Of a stretch of 64,000 nt of DNA, positions 1 to 8,553 are shown piece after piece. The notes beneath the pieces were generated by a model that worked only from the letters and a program-made list of their open reading frames with translations, ran no database searches and was not told the origin of the DNA. Source of the DNA: Pseudomonadota bacterium (GTDB lineage Bacteria > Pseudomonadota > Gammaproteobacteria > Ga0077536); assembly GCA_018668255.1 (NCBI GenBank), contig JABISZ010000103.1, positions 1-64,000 of the forward strand. Reading direction: 5' to 3'. Each line of letters begins with the position of its first letter. Position 1 is the first letter of the stretch. The position numbers and the translations under genes were made by a program.

Positions 1-2
1 AA

Positions 3-860
3 AAACGTACCTATCTGCCAAAGTTTTGTGATGGTTCGGCTATTGGGGCATTAGGGATGACAGAGCCTGGTGCCGGCTCGGATGCTCTTGGAAGCATGGC
101 AACTACTGCGACCCGTGACGGTGATGACTTTATCCTCAACGGACGTAAATTGTTTATTACCAATGGACCTGTTGCAGATGTTCTCCTTATCTATGCAAAA
201 ACAGATCTTCAGAAAAAGCAGCATGGAATTTCTGCCTTTATTGTAGAAAAAAAATTCAAAGGCTTTAGCGTTGCTCAGAAGCTTGACAAGATGGGTTGGA
301 GAGGCAGTCCTACAGGCGAACTCGTTTTTGACGAGTGTCGTGTTCCAGCTAGTAATTTAGTGGGAGGAGAGAACGAAGGTAATATTGTGATGATGAGTGG
401 TCTGGACGTCGAGAGAGTAATTGGGGCATTCTTTTGTTTAGGTATGGCTCAACGGGCATTAGATTTATCGGTGGAATATGCCACCGTGAGAAAGCAGTTT
501 AAAAAACCAATAGGCAGTTTCCAGCTAGTGCAAGGTATGCTGGCCGATATGTATACTGATCTGGAAAGCTTAAGAGCATTCACCTATCAACTTGGTCGGG
601 AGATCAAAGATTTATCTATTAACGAAGCAGGTCGTGGTGTAATTCATAAACGGTCAGCTGCAGCTTTATTGTGTGCGGGACGAGCGTGTATGAAAATTCT
701 TGATTCTGCAGTACAAATCCATGGCGGAATGGGATGTATGCGTGAAACTGAAGTAAATAGGCTGTATCGGAGTGGGAAAATAATGGAGATTGGTGCAGGT
801 ACTAATCAAGTTAGGCAAATTATAATAGCTGGTGAATTGCTAAAAGAAAGTGCCTCCTAG
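3..860 (+). CDS. Acyl-CoA dehydrogenase, isovaleryl-CoA dehydrogenase-like (5' truncated)
   Basis: The reading frame is open from base 3 and runs off the left edge, so the N-terminal part is missing; the ATG at 57 is internal to the conserved 'GMTEPGAGSD' FAD-binding motif and is not the true start. The product would oxidise a short or branched acyl-CoA to the enoyl-CoA, passing electrons to ETF. The segment SGLDVER carries Glu (codon 411-413) where isovaleryl-CoA dehydrogenases place the catalytic base. The C-terminal motif reads EIGAGTNQ, with Gly where medium-chain enzymes have Glu. Both points favour the isovaleryl or related branched-chain subgroup, though the substrate is inferred only. 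It is convergent with the lipocalin-like gene at 889. Confidence 0.88.
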   Translation, partial: KRTYLPKFCDGSAIGALGMTEPGAGSDALGSMATTATRDGDDFILNGRKLFITNGPVADVLLIYAKTDLQKKQHGISAFIVEKKFKGFSVAQKLDKMGWRGSPTGELVFDECRVPASNLVGGENEGNIVMMSGLDVERVIGAFFCLGMAQRALDLSVEYATVRKQFKKPIGSFQLVQGMLADMYTDLESLRAFTYQLGREIKDLSINEAGRGVIHKRSAAALLCAGRACMKILDSAVQIHGGMGCMRETEVNRLYRSGKIMEIGAGTNQVRQIIIAGELLKESAS

Positions 861-888
861 TTTACTCCGAATAATCTAAGACAGATTA

Positions 889-1332
889 TTAAATAATCTT
901 TTTCCAGATAAGAGTGTGCACAGATTTTTCTCCATCTTGCCCGCGCATTGGTGGGGTTTTTAAGATTAAGTTTTTTTGAGTCAGCTCAAAGTATCTGAGT
1001 TGATCGTGGCCAGGCCAGCTAGATGCGGATGCCCCTAAGACATGATGAGTGACAGTACCTGCTGCGGCATCAATTGTAAAAGTTCCGAAATAGCTTGTGT
1101 ATCCTTGAAAGGCAACTCGGTATTCCTCATCACTGACTTCTTGAGGGTTGCGTGAACTGAAGATTTTACGATCTGATGCCATGAGTTGAGCTGCCATGTT
1201 CCCTGCCAGATCGTAATTTATACGTCCAACTACTTTCTCTCCTAGTGGGAACGCGATCTTTCTATCTCTTTTTTGTGAGTAACTATCCTCTAGTTCCCAT
1301 GTACCTATAAAGCGTGCCATCAGGTCGTCCAT
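889..1332 (-). CDS. Lipocalin-like domain protein
   Basis: A 147-aa protein resembling the bacterial lipocalin-like family (Lipocalin_5 type), short beta-barrel proteins of mostly unknown function. Visible family features are the opening FIGTWELEDSY, a GRINYDLAGNMAAQLM strand pair, and later FGTFTIDAAAGTVTHHV. There is no signal peptide, so it is probably cytosolic. ATG at 1332 has an AAGGA-like ribosome site about 9 bases upstream; an internal ATG four codons later is possible. It lies 67 bases downstream of dinB on the same strand and could be the last gene of the box transcription unit. A role in binding a small hydrophobic ligand is only a guess. Confidence 0.7.
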   Translation of the reverse strand: MDDLMARFIGTWELEDSYSQKRDRKIAFPLGEKVVGRINYDLAGNMAAQLMASDRKIFSSRNPQEVSDEEYRVAFQGYTSYFGTFTIDAAAGTVTHHVLGASASSWPGHDQLRYFELTQKNLILKTPPMRGQDGEKSVHTLIWKKII

Positions 1333-1399
1333 CTTTAGATCCTTTTAGTTAAGTAACGTAACAGTCTTAATTATAGCAACTGTTTTGTCGAAAGTTTCC

Positions 1400-2479
1400 T
1401 TATAGCAGCTTCTGTTGCGGGGAGGAGTCATTTGGGTTTTCAAAGCTACTCAAACCTATGCCGACTAGTCTATAATTTCTATTTTGCGGTAATGTATTGT
1501 CTTGTAGCAGAAGTGAGGACGCTATTAGCAAGGCATCTAGTGAAGGAATTAATTCGTAAAATGTTCTACTTCGCGTGAGAACTTGAAAATCGCTGGTTTT
1601 GAATTTTAGGGATACAGTCTTTGCATTTAGACTTTTACTAATCATCAGAGCCCAAAGTTTTTCGCATAGGGGCTCTAGTGATTTGCCAAGAGTCGACAAC
1701 GGTTTGTCTTGTTCAAAGGTTGTTTCCACAGAAATAGACTTTCTCAGACGATTGTTCCTGACGGGGGAATGATCATTGCCTCGAGCCAACTGAAATAGTC
1801 GGGAGCCAAATTTTCCACACATTGTGATGAGCTGACTTTCAGATAAATGCCTTAGATCGCCCACAGTTTCTATGTTTAAGGTTTGTAGCTTTTTCTCAGT
1901 TGCCGGACCGACGCCAGGAATTTTTCTGATATTAAGAGGGGTGATGAATGAGATAACATCTTGCGGTTTTACCACGCAAATGCCATTCGGCTTATTCCAA
2001 TCAGAAGCAATCTTGGCGATGAATTTAGATGGGCCAACTCCGGCAGACGCGGTTAGTTTAGTTTCCGAGTATATATCTTTTCTTATATTCTCAGCGATTT
2101 GAGTTGCAGATTTAGCCTTTCTTAGATCGGTGACGTCTAAATAAGCTTCATCTAGAGAAAGCGGTTCAATCTTCTCAGTGTATCTTCCAAAAATGTTTTT
2201 TATTTGCGATGAAACTAATCGATACTTTTCGAAGTGAGGAGGTATGAAAACGAGGTTTTGACAGAGCTTAGTTGCCTTAACCACAGACATCGCCGACCGC
2301 ACTCCAAATTTTCGGGCTTCATAAGAGGCGGCGCAAACGACGGACCGTTCATTAGGCCAAGCTACGACAACAGGCTTATCTATTAGTTCAGGGTTATCTC
2401 TTTGTTCAACGGACGCATAAAAAGCATCCATATCAATATGCAGGATTTTTCTATTATTTGGTTCGTGTATCGCGCTCAC
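1400..2479 (-). CDS. dinB: DNA polymerase IV
   Basis: Y-family translesion DNA polymerase of 359 aa, close to the usual length. The catalytic metal-binding residues are visible: HIDMDAFYASVEQ near residues 14-26 (Asp16 and Asp18) and SLDEAYLDV with Asp110/Glu111. A helix-hairpin-helix 'IRKIPGVGPATEKKL' follows, then the little-finger domain at the C-terminus. It performs error-prone bypass synthesis during DNA damage. The start at 2479 is only 18 bases after the stop of the benzoate-CoA ligase gene on the same strand, so readthrough from the box operon is plausible. I saw no clear LexA box immediately upstream. Confidence 0.96.
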   Translation of the reverse strand: MSAIHEPNNRKILHIDMDAFYASVEQRDNPELIDKPVVVAWPNERSVVCAASYEARKFGVRSAMSVVKATKLCQNLVFIPPHFEKYRLVSSQIKNIFGRYTEKIEPLSLDEAYLDVTDLRKAKSATQIAENIRKDIYSETKLTASAGVGPSKFIAKIASDWNKPNGICVVKPQDVISFITPLNIRKIPGVGPATEKKLQTLNIETVGDLRHLSESQLITMCGKFGSRLFQLARGNDHSPVRNNRLRKSISVETTFEQDKPLSTLGKSLEPLCEKLWALMISKSLNAKTVSLKFKTSDFQVLTRSRTFYELIPSLDALLIASSLLLQDNTLPQNRNYRLVGIGLSSFENPNDSSPQQKLL

Positions 2480-2497
2480 TTTTTTAAAACTGCTTTA

Positions 2498-4048
2498 TCA
2501 TTTATCCCTTAGCTTAAAACGTTGAATTTTTCCTGTTGCAGTTTTCGGTAAGTCTTCGACGAAACTTACCCATCGTGGATACTTGTAAGGTGCTAATTCA
2601 CCTTTCACATAGACCTTAAGAGTCTCCTCCATCTCAGGTGTAGGAGAAAAACCCGTCTGCAGAACTACAAATGCCTTCGGCTTTACAAGTCCTGAGTCAT
2701 CCGATTTAGCGACTACTGCGGCTTCCAAAACCGCTTCGTGATTCGTTAAGGTATTCTCAACTTCTGTGGGTGAGACATAGATCCCTCCTACTTTCAACAT
2801 ATCATCACTGCGACCGCAATAAATATAGTAGCCTTCGCTGTCTATACGATATTTATCTCCAGTACGAGTCCATGTGCCTAGGAACGTATCACGTGATTTC
2901 TTTCTATTGTTCCAGTACATCAGCGCCATTGATGGCCCTTGTACATGTAATTCACCCAACTCTCCTTCTTCTGCGGGTGCGCCATCTTCATTTAAAATTT
3001 TGAGCGCATATCCATCAAGAGGCTTTCCCGTTGTGCCGTATTTGTAATCAGACTGACGGTTAGAGAGAAAGATATGGAGCATTTCTGTAGAACCTATGCC
3101 GTCCAAAATATTGATATTGAATCTCTCATACCACTGCTTACTTAAGTCAGAAGGCAGGGCTTCTCCGGCTGATGTACATATTCGTAGTGCAATTTGACCA
3201 GGATCTGGGAGCGATTCGTCTGCCAGTAAAGCGGCATATAAAGTAGGCACGCCATAAAAAACTGTCGGTTTCTTCTCGGTGAGTACTCGAATCACTGCTT
3301 GTGGGGTCGGTCTTTCTTCCATCAGGATAGTCGTGGCGCCGGAAAGGATAGGAAAAGTTAAAGCGTTACCTAGCCCGTAAGCAAAGAATAGTTTCGCCGC
3401 GGAAAACACAATATCGTTGCTGGTGATATTCAGCACAGGTTGTGCATATAAACGAGCTGTATCACGCATACTCGTTTGCACATGGATAGTTCCTTTAGGC
3501 TTTCCTGTCGATCCTGAAGAGTATAACCAAAAGCACGATTGATCTGCATGCGTATCAGCTGACTTTGGCGCACATTTTGATTTCGTAATAATTTCAGATA
3601 ATTCACCGGTTTTCCCATCAGAGAAAATTATTCTTTCTAGAGAGCCAATACTTTCTAGAAGGGGAAGAAAAGTGTCGCTAAATTCAGAACTGACAATAGC
3701 AATTTTTGCTTTACTGTCTGCAAGCATGAAGGCGTAGTCACTTTGGGTTAATAGAGTATTGGTCAAGACTGGGATTACCCCTGCATAGATAGCGCCCAGG
3801 AAAGTCGTTGGGATCTCGAAGCTATCAGTCATGCAAAGTAAAATTCTTTCCTCCTCTCTTAATCCTAAATTAATGAAAGCGGTGGCAGTTTTTTGAGCAA
3901 GAGTTTTCAACTGTTGGTAAGTATAGCTACCGTGGTTATCTATGTAGGCCGTTTTTGACCCACGACCGGCGACAATGTTTACATTTAGTAGATGGTCAGC
4001 CGCATTAAATGAGGCTTCATCATCTACTCTGGGAATTAACGCGTTCAA
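2498..4048 (-). CDS. Benzoate-CoA ligase family protein
   Basis: A 516-aa adenylate-forming enzyme of the benzoate-CoA ligase (BclA/BadA) type, which activates benzoate with ATP and CoA to benzoyl-CoA, the first step of the box pathway. The P-loop-like AMP-binding motif SSGSTGKPKG lies at residues 177-186, the family 'YGTTGKPLDGY' and 'TRTGDKYR' blocks are present, and the C-terminal catalytic lysine is in PKTATGKIQ (Lys507). Its ATG overlaps the ferredoxin stop by four bases, implying translational coupling within the box operon. Related ligases for hydroxy- or aminobenzoates look similar, so benzoate specificity rests partly on context. Confidence 0.9.
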   Translation of the reverse strand: MNALIPRVDDEASFNAADHLLNVNIVAGRGSKTAYIDNHGSYTYQQLKTLAQKTATAFINLGLREEERILLCMTDSFEIPTTFLGAIYAGVIPVLTNTLLTQSDYAFMLADSKAKIAIVSSEFSDTFLPLLESIGSLERIIFSDGKTGELSEIITKSKCAPKSADTHADQSCFWLYSSGSTGKPKGTIHVQTSMRDTARLYAQPVLNITSNDIVFSAAKLFFAYGLGNALTFPILSGATTILMEERPTPQAVIRVLTEKKPTVFYGVPTLYAALLADESLPDPGQIALRICTSAGEALPSDLSKQWYERFNINILDGIGSTEMLHIFLSNRQSDYKYGTTGKPLDGYALKILNEDGAPAEEGELGELHVQGPSMALMYWNNRKKSRDTFLGTWTRTGDKYRIDSEGYYIYCGRSDDMLKVGGIYVSPTEVENTLTNHEAVLEAAVVAKSDDSGLVKPKAFVVLQTGFSPTPEMEETLKVYVKGELAPYKYPRWVSFVEDLPKTATGKIQRFKLRDK

Positions 4049-4359
4049 AATTCTGGTGCCAGCGTTAGTCGTAAGCCGTTGAGTTCTTCCGAATACTCTA
4101 TTTGACAGGCGAGCCTGGAGTTTTCCTCATAATGTCCAGAATCTTCTACCATTACCTGCTCATCTTCGGCACGTTCCCCTGTTTTGAATTGCCAATTTGC
4201 ATCTAAATACACGTGACAAGTAGAACAGATACAGACTCCTCCGCATATGCCTTCTACCGGAAGACTAGCTTCCCTGAGTACCTCCATGATGTTGAGACCA
4301 TCGCGAGCTTCGATTTCGTGCTCTACCCCGTTCCTATCCGTTGCGAAAATTTTCCCCAT
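4045..4359 (-). CDS. [2Fe-2S] ferredoxin, adrenodoxin type
   Basis: A 104-aa ferredoxin with the adrenodoxin-type cysteine pattern: Cys39, Cys45 and Cys48 in 'GICGGVCICSTCHVY' (with an extra Cys43) and a distal Cys85 in RLACQI. It starts 2 bases after the boxB stop and overlaps the ligase start by 4 bases, so it is embedded in the box operon. Box operons of Azoarcus and Thauera carry boxA, a larger iron-sulfur flavoprotein reductase that supplies electrons to BoxB; no such gene is in this window. This ferredoxin is therefore a good candidate for the direct electron donor of BoxB, with an unlinked ferredoxin reductase. That role is inferred. Confidence 0.9.
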   Translation of the reverse strand: MGKIFATDRNGVEHEIEARDGLNIMEVLREASLPVEGICGGVCICSTCHVYLDANWQFKTGERAEDEQVMVEDSGHYEENSRLACQIEYSEELNGLRLTLAPEF

Positions 4360-4361
4360 AC

Positions 4362-5783
4362 TTAAAGTCTCACATACTCATAATCAATTGCTTGACTATT
4401 TATTCCTATCCGTGGCGCTGCTATCCAGCTAGCAAATTTTCCAGGCTCGGTCACTTGAACCATCAGTGACTTAACATACTCGTGATCTTGTTGTGATGGC
4501 AACCATTCCAGTTTTTTTTCTTCCCATTGATCACTACTGATGACGCTTCCATCTGGAGCTACACAAGCGCTGGAAAATGTCCCTATTTGACGATGGAATG
4601 CTCGATGAGGAAGTTTTATCTCAAACTCTATCCCTGCATCTTTGATGAGTTTGTTCCACCGGTTGACCCCACGTTGACAGTCTTCAATATAATCGTCACG
4701 CAAACGTTCATTAATCGAGGTTAACGCAGACACTTCCTCTTTTGCGATTTTTTGATCGCGAAATGTAGAAACCTCATAAGGTTCATCTTTAAGACGGTGG
4801 TCATCTTTAATACGATTTTCCTGATACCTTCCCTTTAACCCTTGAGTGTAATAGTTAGCCGCATTAGTTGAGATCTCAGCTCCAAATAGATCCTCCGAAA
4901 CACTGAAATGGAAGTTTACATACTTCTGGAGAGTAGGCAGGTCAATACCACCATGTCTCCTTACATCATCGGTTTTGTATTGATTCATAATATCACATGC
5001 TTTTTGGATAATTCGAGCCACTCCTGTTTCCCCGACATGCATATGGTGCGCTTCCTCAGTTAACATGAACTGACATGTCCGTGCGAGAGGGTCGAATGCT
5101 GATTCTGTAAGAGAGGCCAGCTGATATTTCCCATCTCGATCTGTGAAGTAAGTAAACATATAGAATGACAGCCAGTCGGGAGTTTGCTCGTTAAAAGCAC
5201 CTAATATTCTAGGTTTGTCAGGATCTCCCGAGCTTCTTTGTAATAATTCTTCAGCTTCTTCCCTACCATCTCGCCCAAAGTGCGCCATCAGTAAGTAGAC
5301 CATCGCCCATAAATGTCTCGCTTCTTCAACGTTGACTTGGAACAAGTTTCTCATGTCTACAAGTGATGGAGCGGTAGCCGCTAGAATTCGTTGTTGTTCA
5401 ACTGAGGCAGGTTCTGTATCTCCTTGGGTTACGATGAGTCGTCTGAGTGGTGCTCGGTATTCTGCTGGCACCTCCTGCCATACTTTTTCACCTTGATGCT
5501 CACCAAACTTAATACGCTTATCTTGTTCGTGCGACTCTGCTAAGAAAATACCCCACCGGTAGTCAGGCATTTTGACTGGGCCAAAATGAGCCCAACCTTT
5601 TTTATCAACACTCACAGCTGTCCTCAGGTAGACTTCATTTTCTTGGTAGGAATCTGGACCATTTGTTTGCCACCAGTTCATGAACTTTGGATGCCAAGAT
5701 TCTAATGCTCTCTGTAGTTTACGGTCTGAGGAAAGTCCAACGTTATTAGGGATGAGTTGGCTGTAGTCTATTTGAGCTTCCAT
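4362..5783 (-). CDS. boxB: Benzoyl-CoA 2,3-epoxidase subunit BoxB
   Basis: A 473-aa class I di-iron oxygenase that converts benzoyl-CoA plus O2 to 2,3-epoxybenzoyl-CoA in the aerobic box pathway. The N-terminal block IDYSQLIPNNVGLSSDRK and the 'AVSVDKKGWAHFG..MPDYRWGIF' block are characteristic of BoxB. Carboxylate/histidine motifs EEARH (residues 153-157) and EEAHH (243-247) supply di-iron ligands. The length matches the family. It follows boxC by 21 bases and is followed by the ferredoxin after 2 bases, so all belong to one minus-strand transcript. The enzyme needs reducing equivalents, here presumably from the adjacent ferredoxin. Confidence 0.97.
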   Translation of the reverse strand: MEAQIDYSQLIPNNVGLSSDRKLQRALESWHPKFMNWWQTNGPDSYQENEVYLRTAVSVDKKGWAHFGPVKMPDYRWGIFLAESHEQDKRIKFGEHQGEKVWQEVPAEYRAPLRRLIVTQGDTEPASVEQQRILAATAPSLVDMRNLFQVNVEEARHLWAMVYLLMAHFGRDGREEAEELLQRSSGDPDKPRILGAFNEQTPDWLSFYMFTYFTDRDGKYQLASLTESAFDPLARTCQFMLTEEAHHMHVGETGVARIIQKACDIMNQYKTDDVRRHGGIDLPTLQKYVNFHFSVSEDLFGAEISTNAANYYTQGLKGRYQENRIKDDHRLKDEPYEVSTFRDQKIAKEEVSALTSINERLRDDYIEDCQRGVNRWNKLIKDAGIEFEIKLPHRAFHRQIGTFSSACVAPDGSVISSDQWEEKKLEWLPSQQDHEYVKSLMVQVTEPGKFASWIAAPRIGINSQAIDYEYVRL

Positions 5784-5804
5784 ACATAAATCTCCATTAT
5801 TTTT

Positions 5805-7508
5805 TTACACGCGACCTTTCTGAAATTTGGGTCTTTCTCCGCTTCCATATAGGCTTAAAGCTCCATCTTCGCCAACGGCGTTTGGCCGTTGAAAGATCCA
5901 GTTTTGCCATGCTGAAAGGCGAGAAAATATTTTTGATTCAATCGTTTCGGGACCGACAAACCTAAGATTTGCCTCCATTCCTGAAAGTGCATCCGGAGAA
6001 AAGACTGCTCGTGATTCAATAGCTATCCTGAGTTCGTCTTCCCAATCTATATCATCTGGTGTAAAAGTGACCAAACCTAATTCTTCTGCTGTCTTCGGAT
6101 CAAGACGATTTAGGGTACTTTCTTCTACTGCAGTCAATAATTCTTTCTGCCCGTAAAATCTACTTTCCAATCTCGTGAGTTCGTTCACCATTCGTAAAGA
6201 GCCAAAGTTAAAGTCAGTCAAAGTGATGAAGGCCTCCGGTCGCTCATCCTCATCAAATTGGCCTAACAACATATAACTTTGGTCGCAGGCGAGAGCCAGT
6301 TCTGCTAGGATTCCGCAAAAACAGCTGCCGGGCTCTATGGCCGCTATAAGACTCCTAGCTGAAACATCAATTCGCTTTAAGGTTCGCTCCAAGTATAGAA
6401 CTATCTCCTTTATCACCGGAGCACTCTCATGATTTTTCAATAAAGACTCTGCTTTTAATACATCGGTAGACTCCCCCGATGTTTTGAAAATCCAAGTCCC
6501 AATTTGATCTTCGTTAAAACGCATATGTAGTATCGCATCTTCTAATTCTCTGGCTATCAGCAAAGGCCAGAAATCCGAACCTTGGCTCATAATTCCAGCA
6601 AGATCATGCGGTAAGTCAGTGTGATTGCTGTGGAGTGTAAAAGTGGCGCTGGAAAGTGTTCGATCTATTGTAATAGACAGATGGCTGTAATCGATTGAGT
6701 TTTCTTTAAATGACCGATTAAGTGGTGTAAATTGAATACCCACTGCAGCACTTTCAGGATTTTTACCAGCCGCGACTTCTTTTGCTCGGGACATGACTTG
6801 CTCTGCGAAGGAAGATGCTGGAATTATTCGATCAACTAATCCCCACTCTAGAGCGCGCTTCCCCTTAATGCCTTCTTCGGTTGTGCAGAAAAAATCTGCA
6901 CGGTCTTTCCGAACAAGGCGTTTATCTACAAGCCGAGTCAAGCCTCCTGTTCCGGGCAAGACTGCTAGAAGTGGTAATTCAGGAAGGGAGACTGCACTGG
7001 AACCATCATCTGCGAGATATATTTCATCACAAGCCAAGGCGAGTTCATAACCACCTCCGGCACACGACCCTTGTATAGCGCAAAGATATGTTTGACTGGA
7101 ATTCTTGGTCGCATTTTCTATAGCATTCCTTGTCTCGTTGGTGAATTTGCAAAAATTAACCTTATGGGCATGATTGGAATATCCCAGCATTTTTATATTG
7201 GCACCGGCACAAAAAACTCGTTCATTCAAAGAATGAATGATCACACAGCGAATGGATGGGTGCTCGAAGCGGATTCGCTGAATAGCATCATTTAATTCGA
7301 TATCGACCCCTAAATCGTAGGAATTAAGCTTTAACTGATACCCATCTCCTAATGTGTCACTCTCAGATACATTCAATCCAAGCCAAGCTATGTCCTCTTC
7401 TATCTTTATGGCCCAATGTTTGTATTGCTTAGGGTGAGTTAGAAAGTTAATACCAAAACTTGCTATATAATGATTTTTTCTTTTTTGTATGTCTTGGGAT
7501 GCGGGCAT
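5805..7508 (-). CDS. boxC: 2,3-epoxybenzoyl-CoA dihydrolase BoxC
   Basis: A 567-aa enoyl-CoA hydratase/crotonase-superfamily protein, matching the double-length BoxC enzymes that hydrolytically open the epoxide ring to 3,4-dehydroadipyl-CoA semialdehyde and formate. The first half holds the crotonase oxyanion-hole motifs: FCAGANIKML around residues 99-107 and GSCAGGGYELALACDE around 147-161. The second half is a degenerate crotonase-like repeat. Its ATG shares one base with the boxR stop (TAATG at 7506-7510), so translation is coupled to the regulator. The later lactonase and semialdehyde dehydrogenase steps are not encoded in this window. Confidence 0.96.
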   Translation of the reverse strand: MPASQDIQKRKNHYIASFGINFLTHPKQYKHWAIKIEEDIAWLGLNVSESDTLGDGYQLKLNSYDLGVDIELNDAIQRIRFEHPSIRCVIIHSLNERVFCAGANIKMLGYSNHAHKVNFCKFTNETRNAIENATKNSSQTYLCAIQGSCAGGGYELALACDEIYLADDGSSAVSLPELPLLAVLPGTGGLTRLVDKRLVRKDRADFFCTTEEGIKGKRALEWGLVDRIIPASSFAEQVMSRAKEVAAGKNPESAAVGIQFTPLNRSFKENSIDYSHLSITIDRTLSSATFTLHSNHTDLPHDLAGIMSQGSDFWPLLIARELEDAILHMRFNEDQIGTWIFKTSGESTDVLKAESLLKNHESAPVIKEIVLYLERTLKRIDVSARSLIAAIEPGSCFCGILAELALACDQSYMLLGQFDEDERPEAFITLTDFNFGSLRMVNELTRLESRFYGQKELLTAVEESTLNRLDPKTAEELGLVTFTPDDIDWEDELRIAIESRAVFSPDALSGMEANLRFVGPETIESKIFSRLSAWQNWIFQRPNAVGEDGALSLYGSGERPKFQKGRV

Positions 7509-8395
7509 TAAATTTTCTCTTTCTTTATATCTATGATATTTAAATTGATTATTAAATCGAGAGCTTCAGATATGTTCAGTTCTGACGTATCAATAGTATG
7601 CTCGGCACGCTGATAGAGGCTGAGACGATCAGACAGCATAGCTTCAAGTTCAGCCATCGCGTTCTTATTTTTTGATATAGGCCGATAGTCGCCCTGGGCA
7701 ATAACTCTTTCCATATGCTCTTTAGGTTTTGCCTGCACCCATATTGTATGACACGTTCTTAAGAGAAGATTGAACGTGTCGGGCTCCGTTACTAGACTGC
7801 CACCTATAGCTATGACAGACATCGGATCGCGATTTAAGACATTTGCTAATGCTTCATTTTGAAAACGACGATACGTGGCTTGTCCGCCCAGCGAAAAAAT
7901 TTCACTAACTGGCATTCCGGCGGCCTTAGAAATCTCTGATCCCAGTTCGATAAAACGCACACCTAGTTTTCTTTCTAAACCTCTACCCAGGGTCGATTTT
8001 CCGGCTCCTCTAAGCCCGATTAATGCAATATGATTTTTCTTAGTACGAAGTGCCGGATCTTTAGCTTGCGTTAGTAAATGATGCAGTTCGTCGTCCGAGA
8101 TGCTCCTTAGATGTTCTCGGAACTCTAGATATATCGAGCTTTGGCTTTGTTTTTCTTCGACTAGATCGTCAATTTTTAAAGCCAACACTGTCGTTATGGC
8201 CTTTAAAATTAAAATGGATGGGTTAGCCGTACCAGCTTCTAAAAGGGCAAGGTATCTTTCGGAGACGCCTGAGTCCTCTGCAAGTTTGCGTCTTGACATA
8301 GATTTTCTAATACGCTCAGTACGCACACGTAGTCCTAGTATCGTTAGATATCCGGAAGTCGGCTCTGTGCTTAGTTGCAGGAGAGGGCTATTCAT
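7508..8395 (-). CDS. boxR: Box pathway transcriptional regulator (HTH plus shikimate kinase-like domain), BoxR/BzdR family
   Basis: A 295-aa protein with the distinctive two-domain layout of BoxR/BzdR: an N-terminal XRE helix-turn-helix (about residues 22-80, including SRRKLAEDSGVSERYLALLE) joined to a shikimate-kinase-like domain with P-loop GLRGAGKST from residue 127. In Azoarcus these proteins repress benzoyl-CoA degradation genes and are released when benzoyl-CoA binds the kinase-like domain. Here it is the first gene of the operon and is coupled to boxC, so it should regulate itself. The start codon sits directly beside a TGCA-containing candidate operator (see 8394-8445). It is divergent from ttcA. 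Confidence 0.93.
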   Translation of the reverse strand: MNSPLLQLSTEPTSGYLTILGLRVRTERIRKSMSRRKLAEDSGVSERYLALLEAGTANPSILILKAITTVLALKIDDLVEEKQSQSSIYLEFREHLRSISDDELHHLLTQAKDPALRTKKNHIALIGLRGAGKSTLGRGLERKLGVRFIELGSEISKAAGMPVSEIFSLGGQATYRRFQNEALANVLNRDPMSVIAIGGSLVTEPDTFNLLLRTCHTIWVQAKPKEHMERVIAQGDYRPISKNKNAMAELEAMLSDRLSLYQRAEHTIDTSELNISEALDLIINLNIIDIKKEKI

Positions 8396-8445
8396 ATTGC
8401 AAAATAATACACTATTATAAGAAAATTAAAGTGCAATATATTACA
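8394..8445 (-). promoter_or_regulatory. Candidate boxR promoter and BoxR operator
   Basis: On the minus strand a perfect TATAAT (plus coordinates 8414-8419) lies about 20 bases upstream of the boxR ATG; the -35 region is AT-rich and weak. Two copies of TGCAATAT in opposite orientation flank it: ATATTGCA at 8394-8401 and TGCAATAT at 8432-8439. The distal copy is part of the near-palindrome TGCAATATATTACA (8432-8445), which covers the -35 region. TGCA-based repeats are the known recognition elements of BzdR-type regulators, so this is a plausible autorepression site. The operator call is an inference. Confidence 0.5.
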
Positions 8446-8553
8446 TATATCCTGTTGATTTGTGGTTACTAGCTTTTTTAGAACGCGATTTATGGGCCCC
8501 ACAATCGTTAATACGTTTAAAATAATGAAAACTTTATCCTTAGGAGCTTGCAG

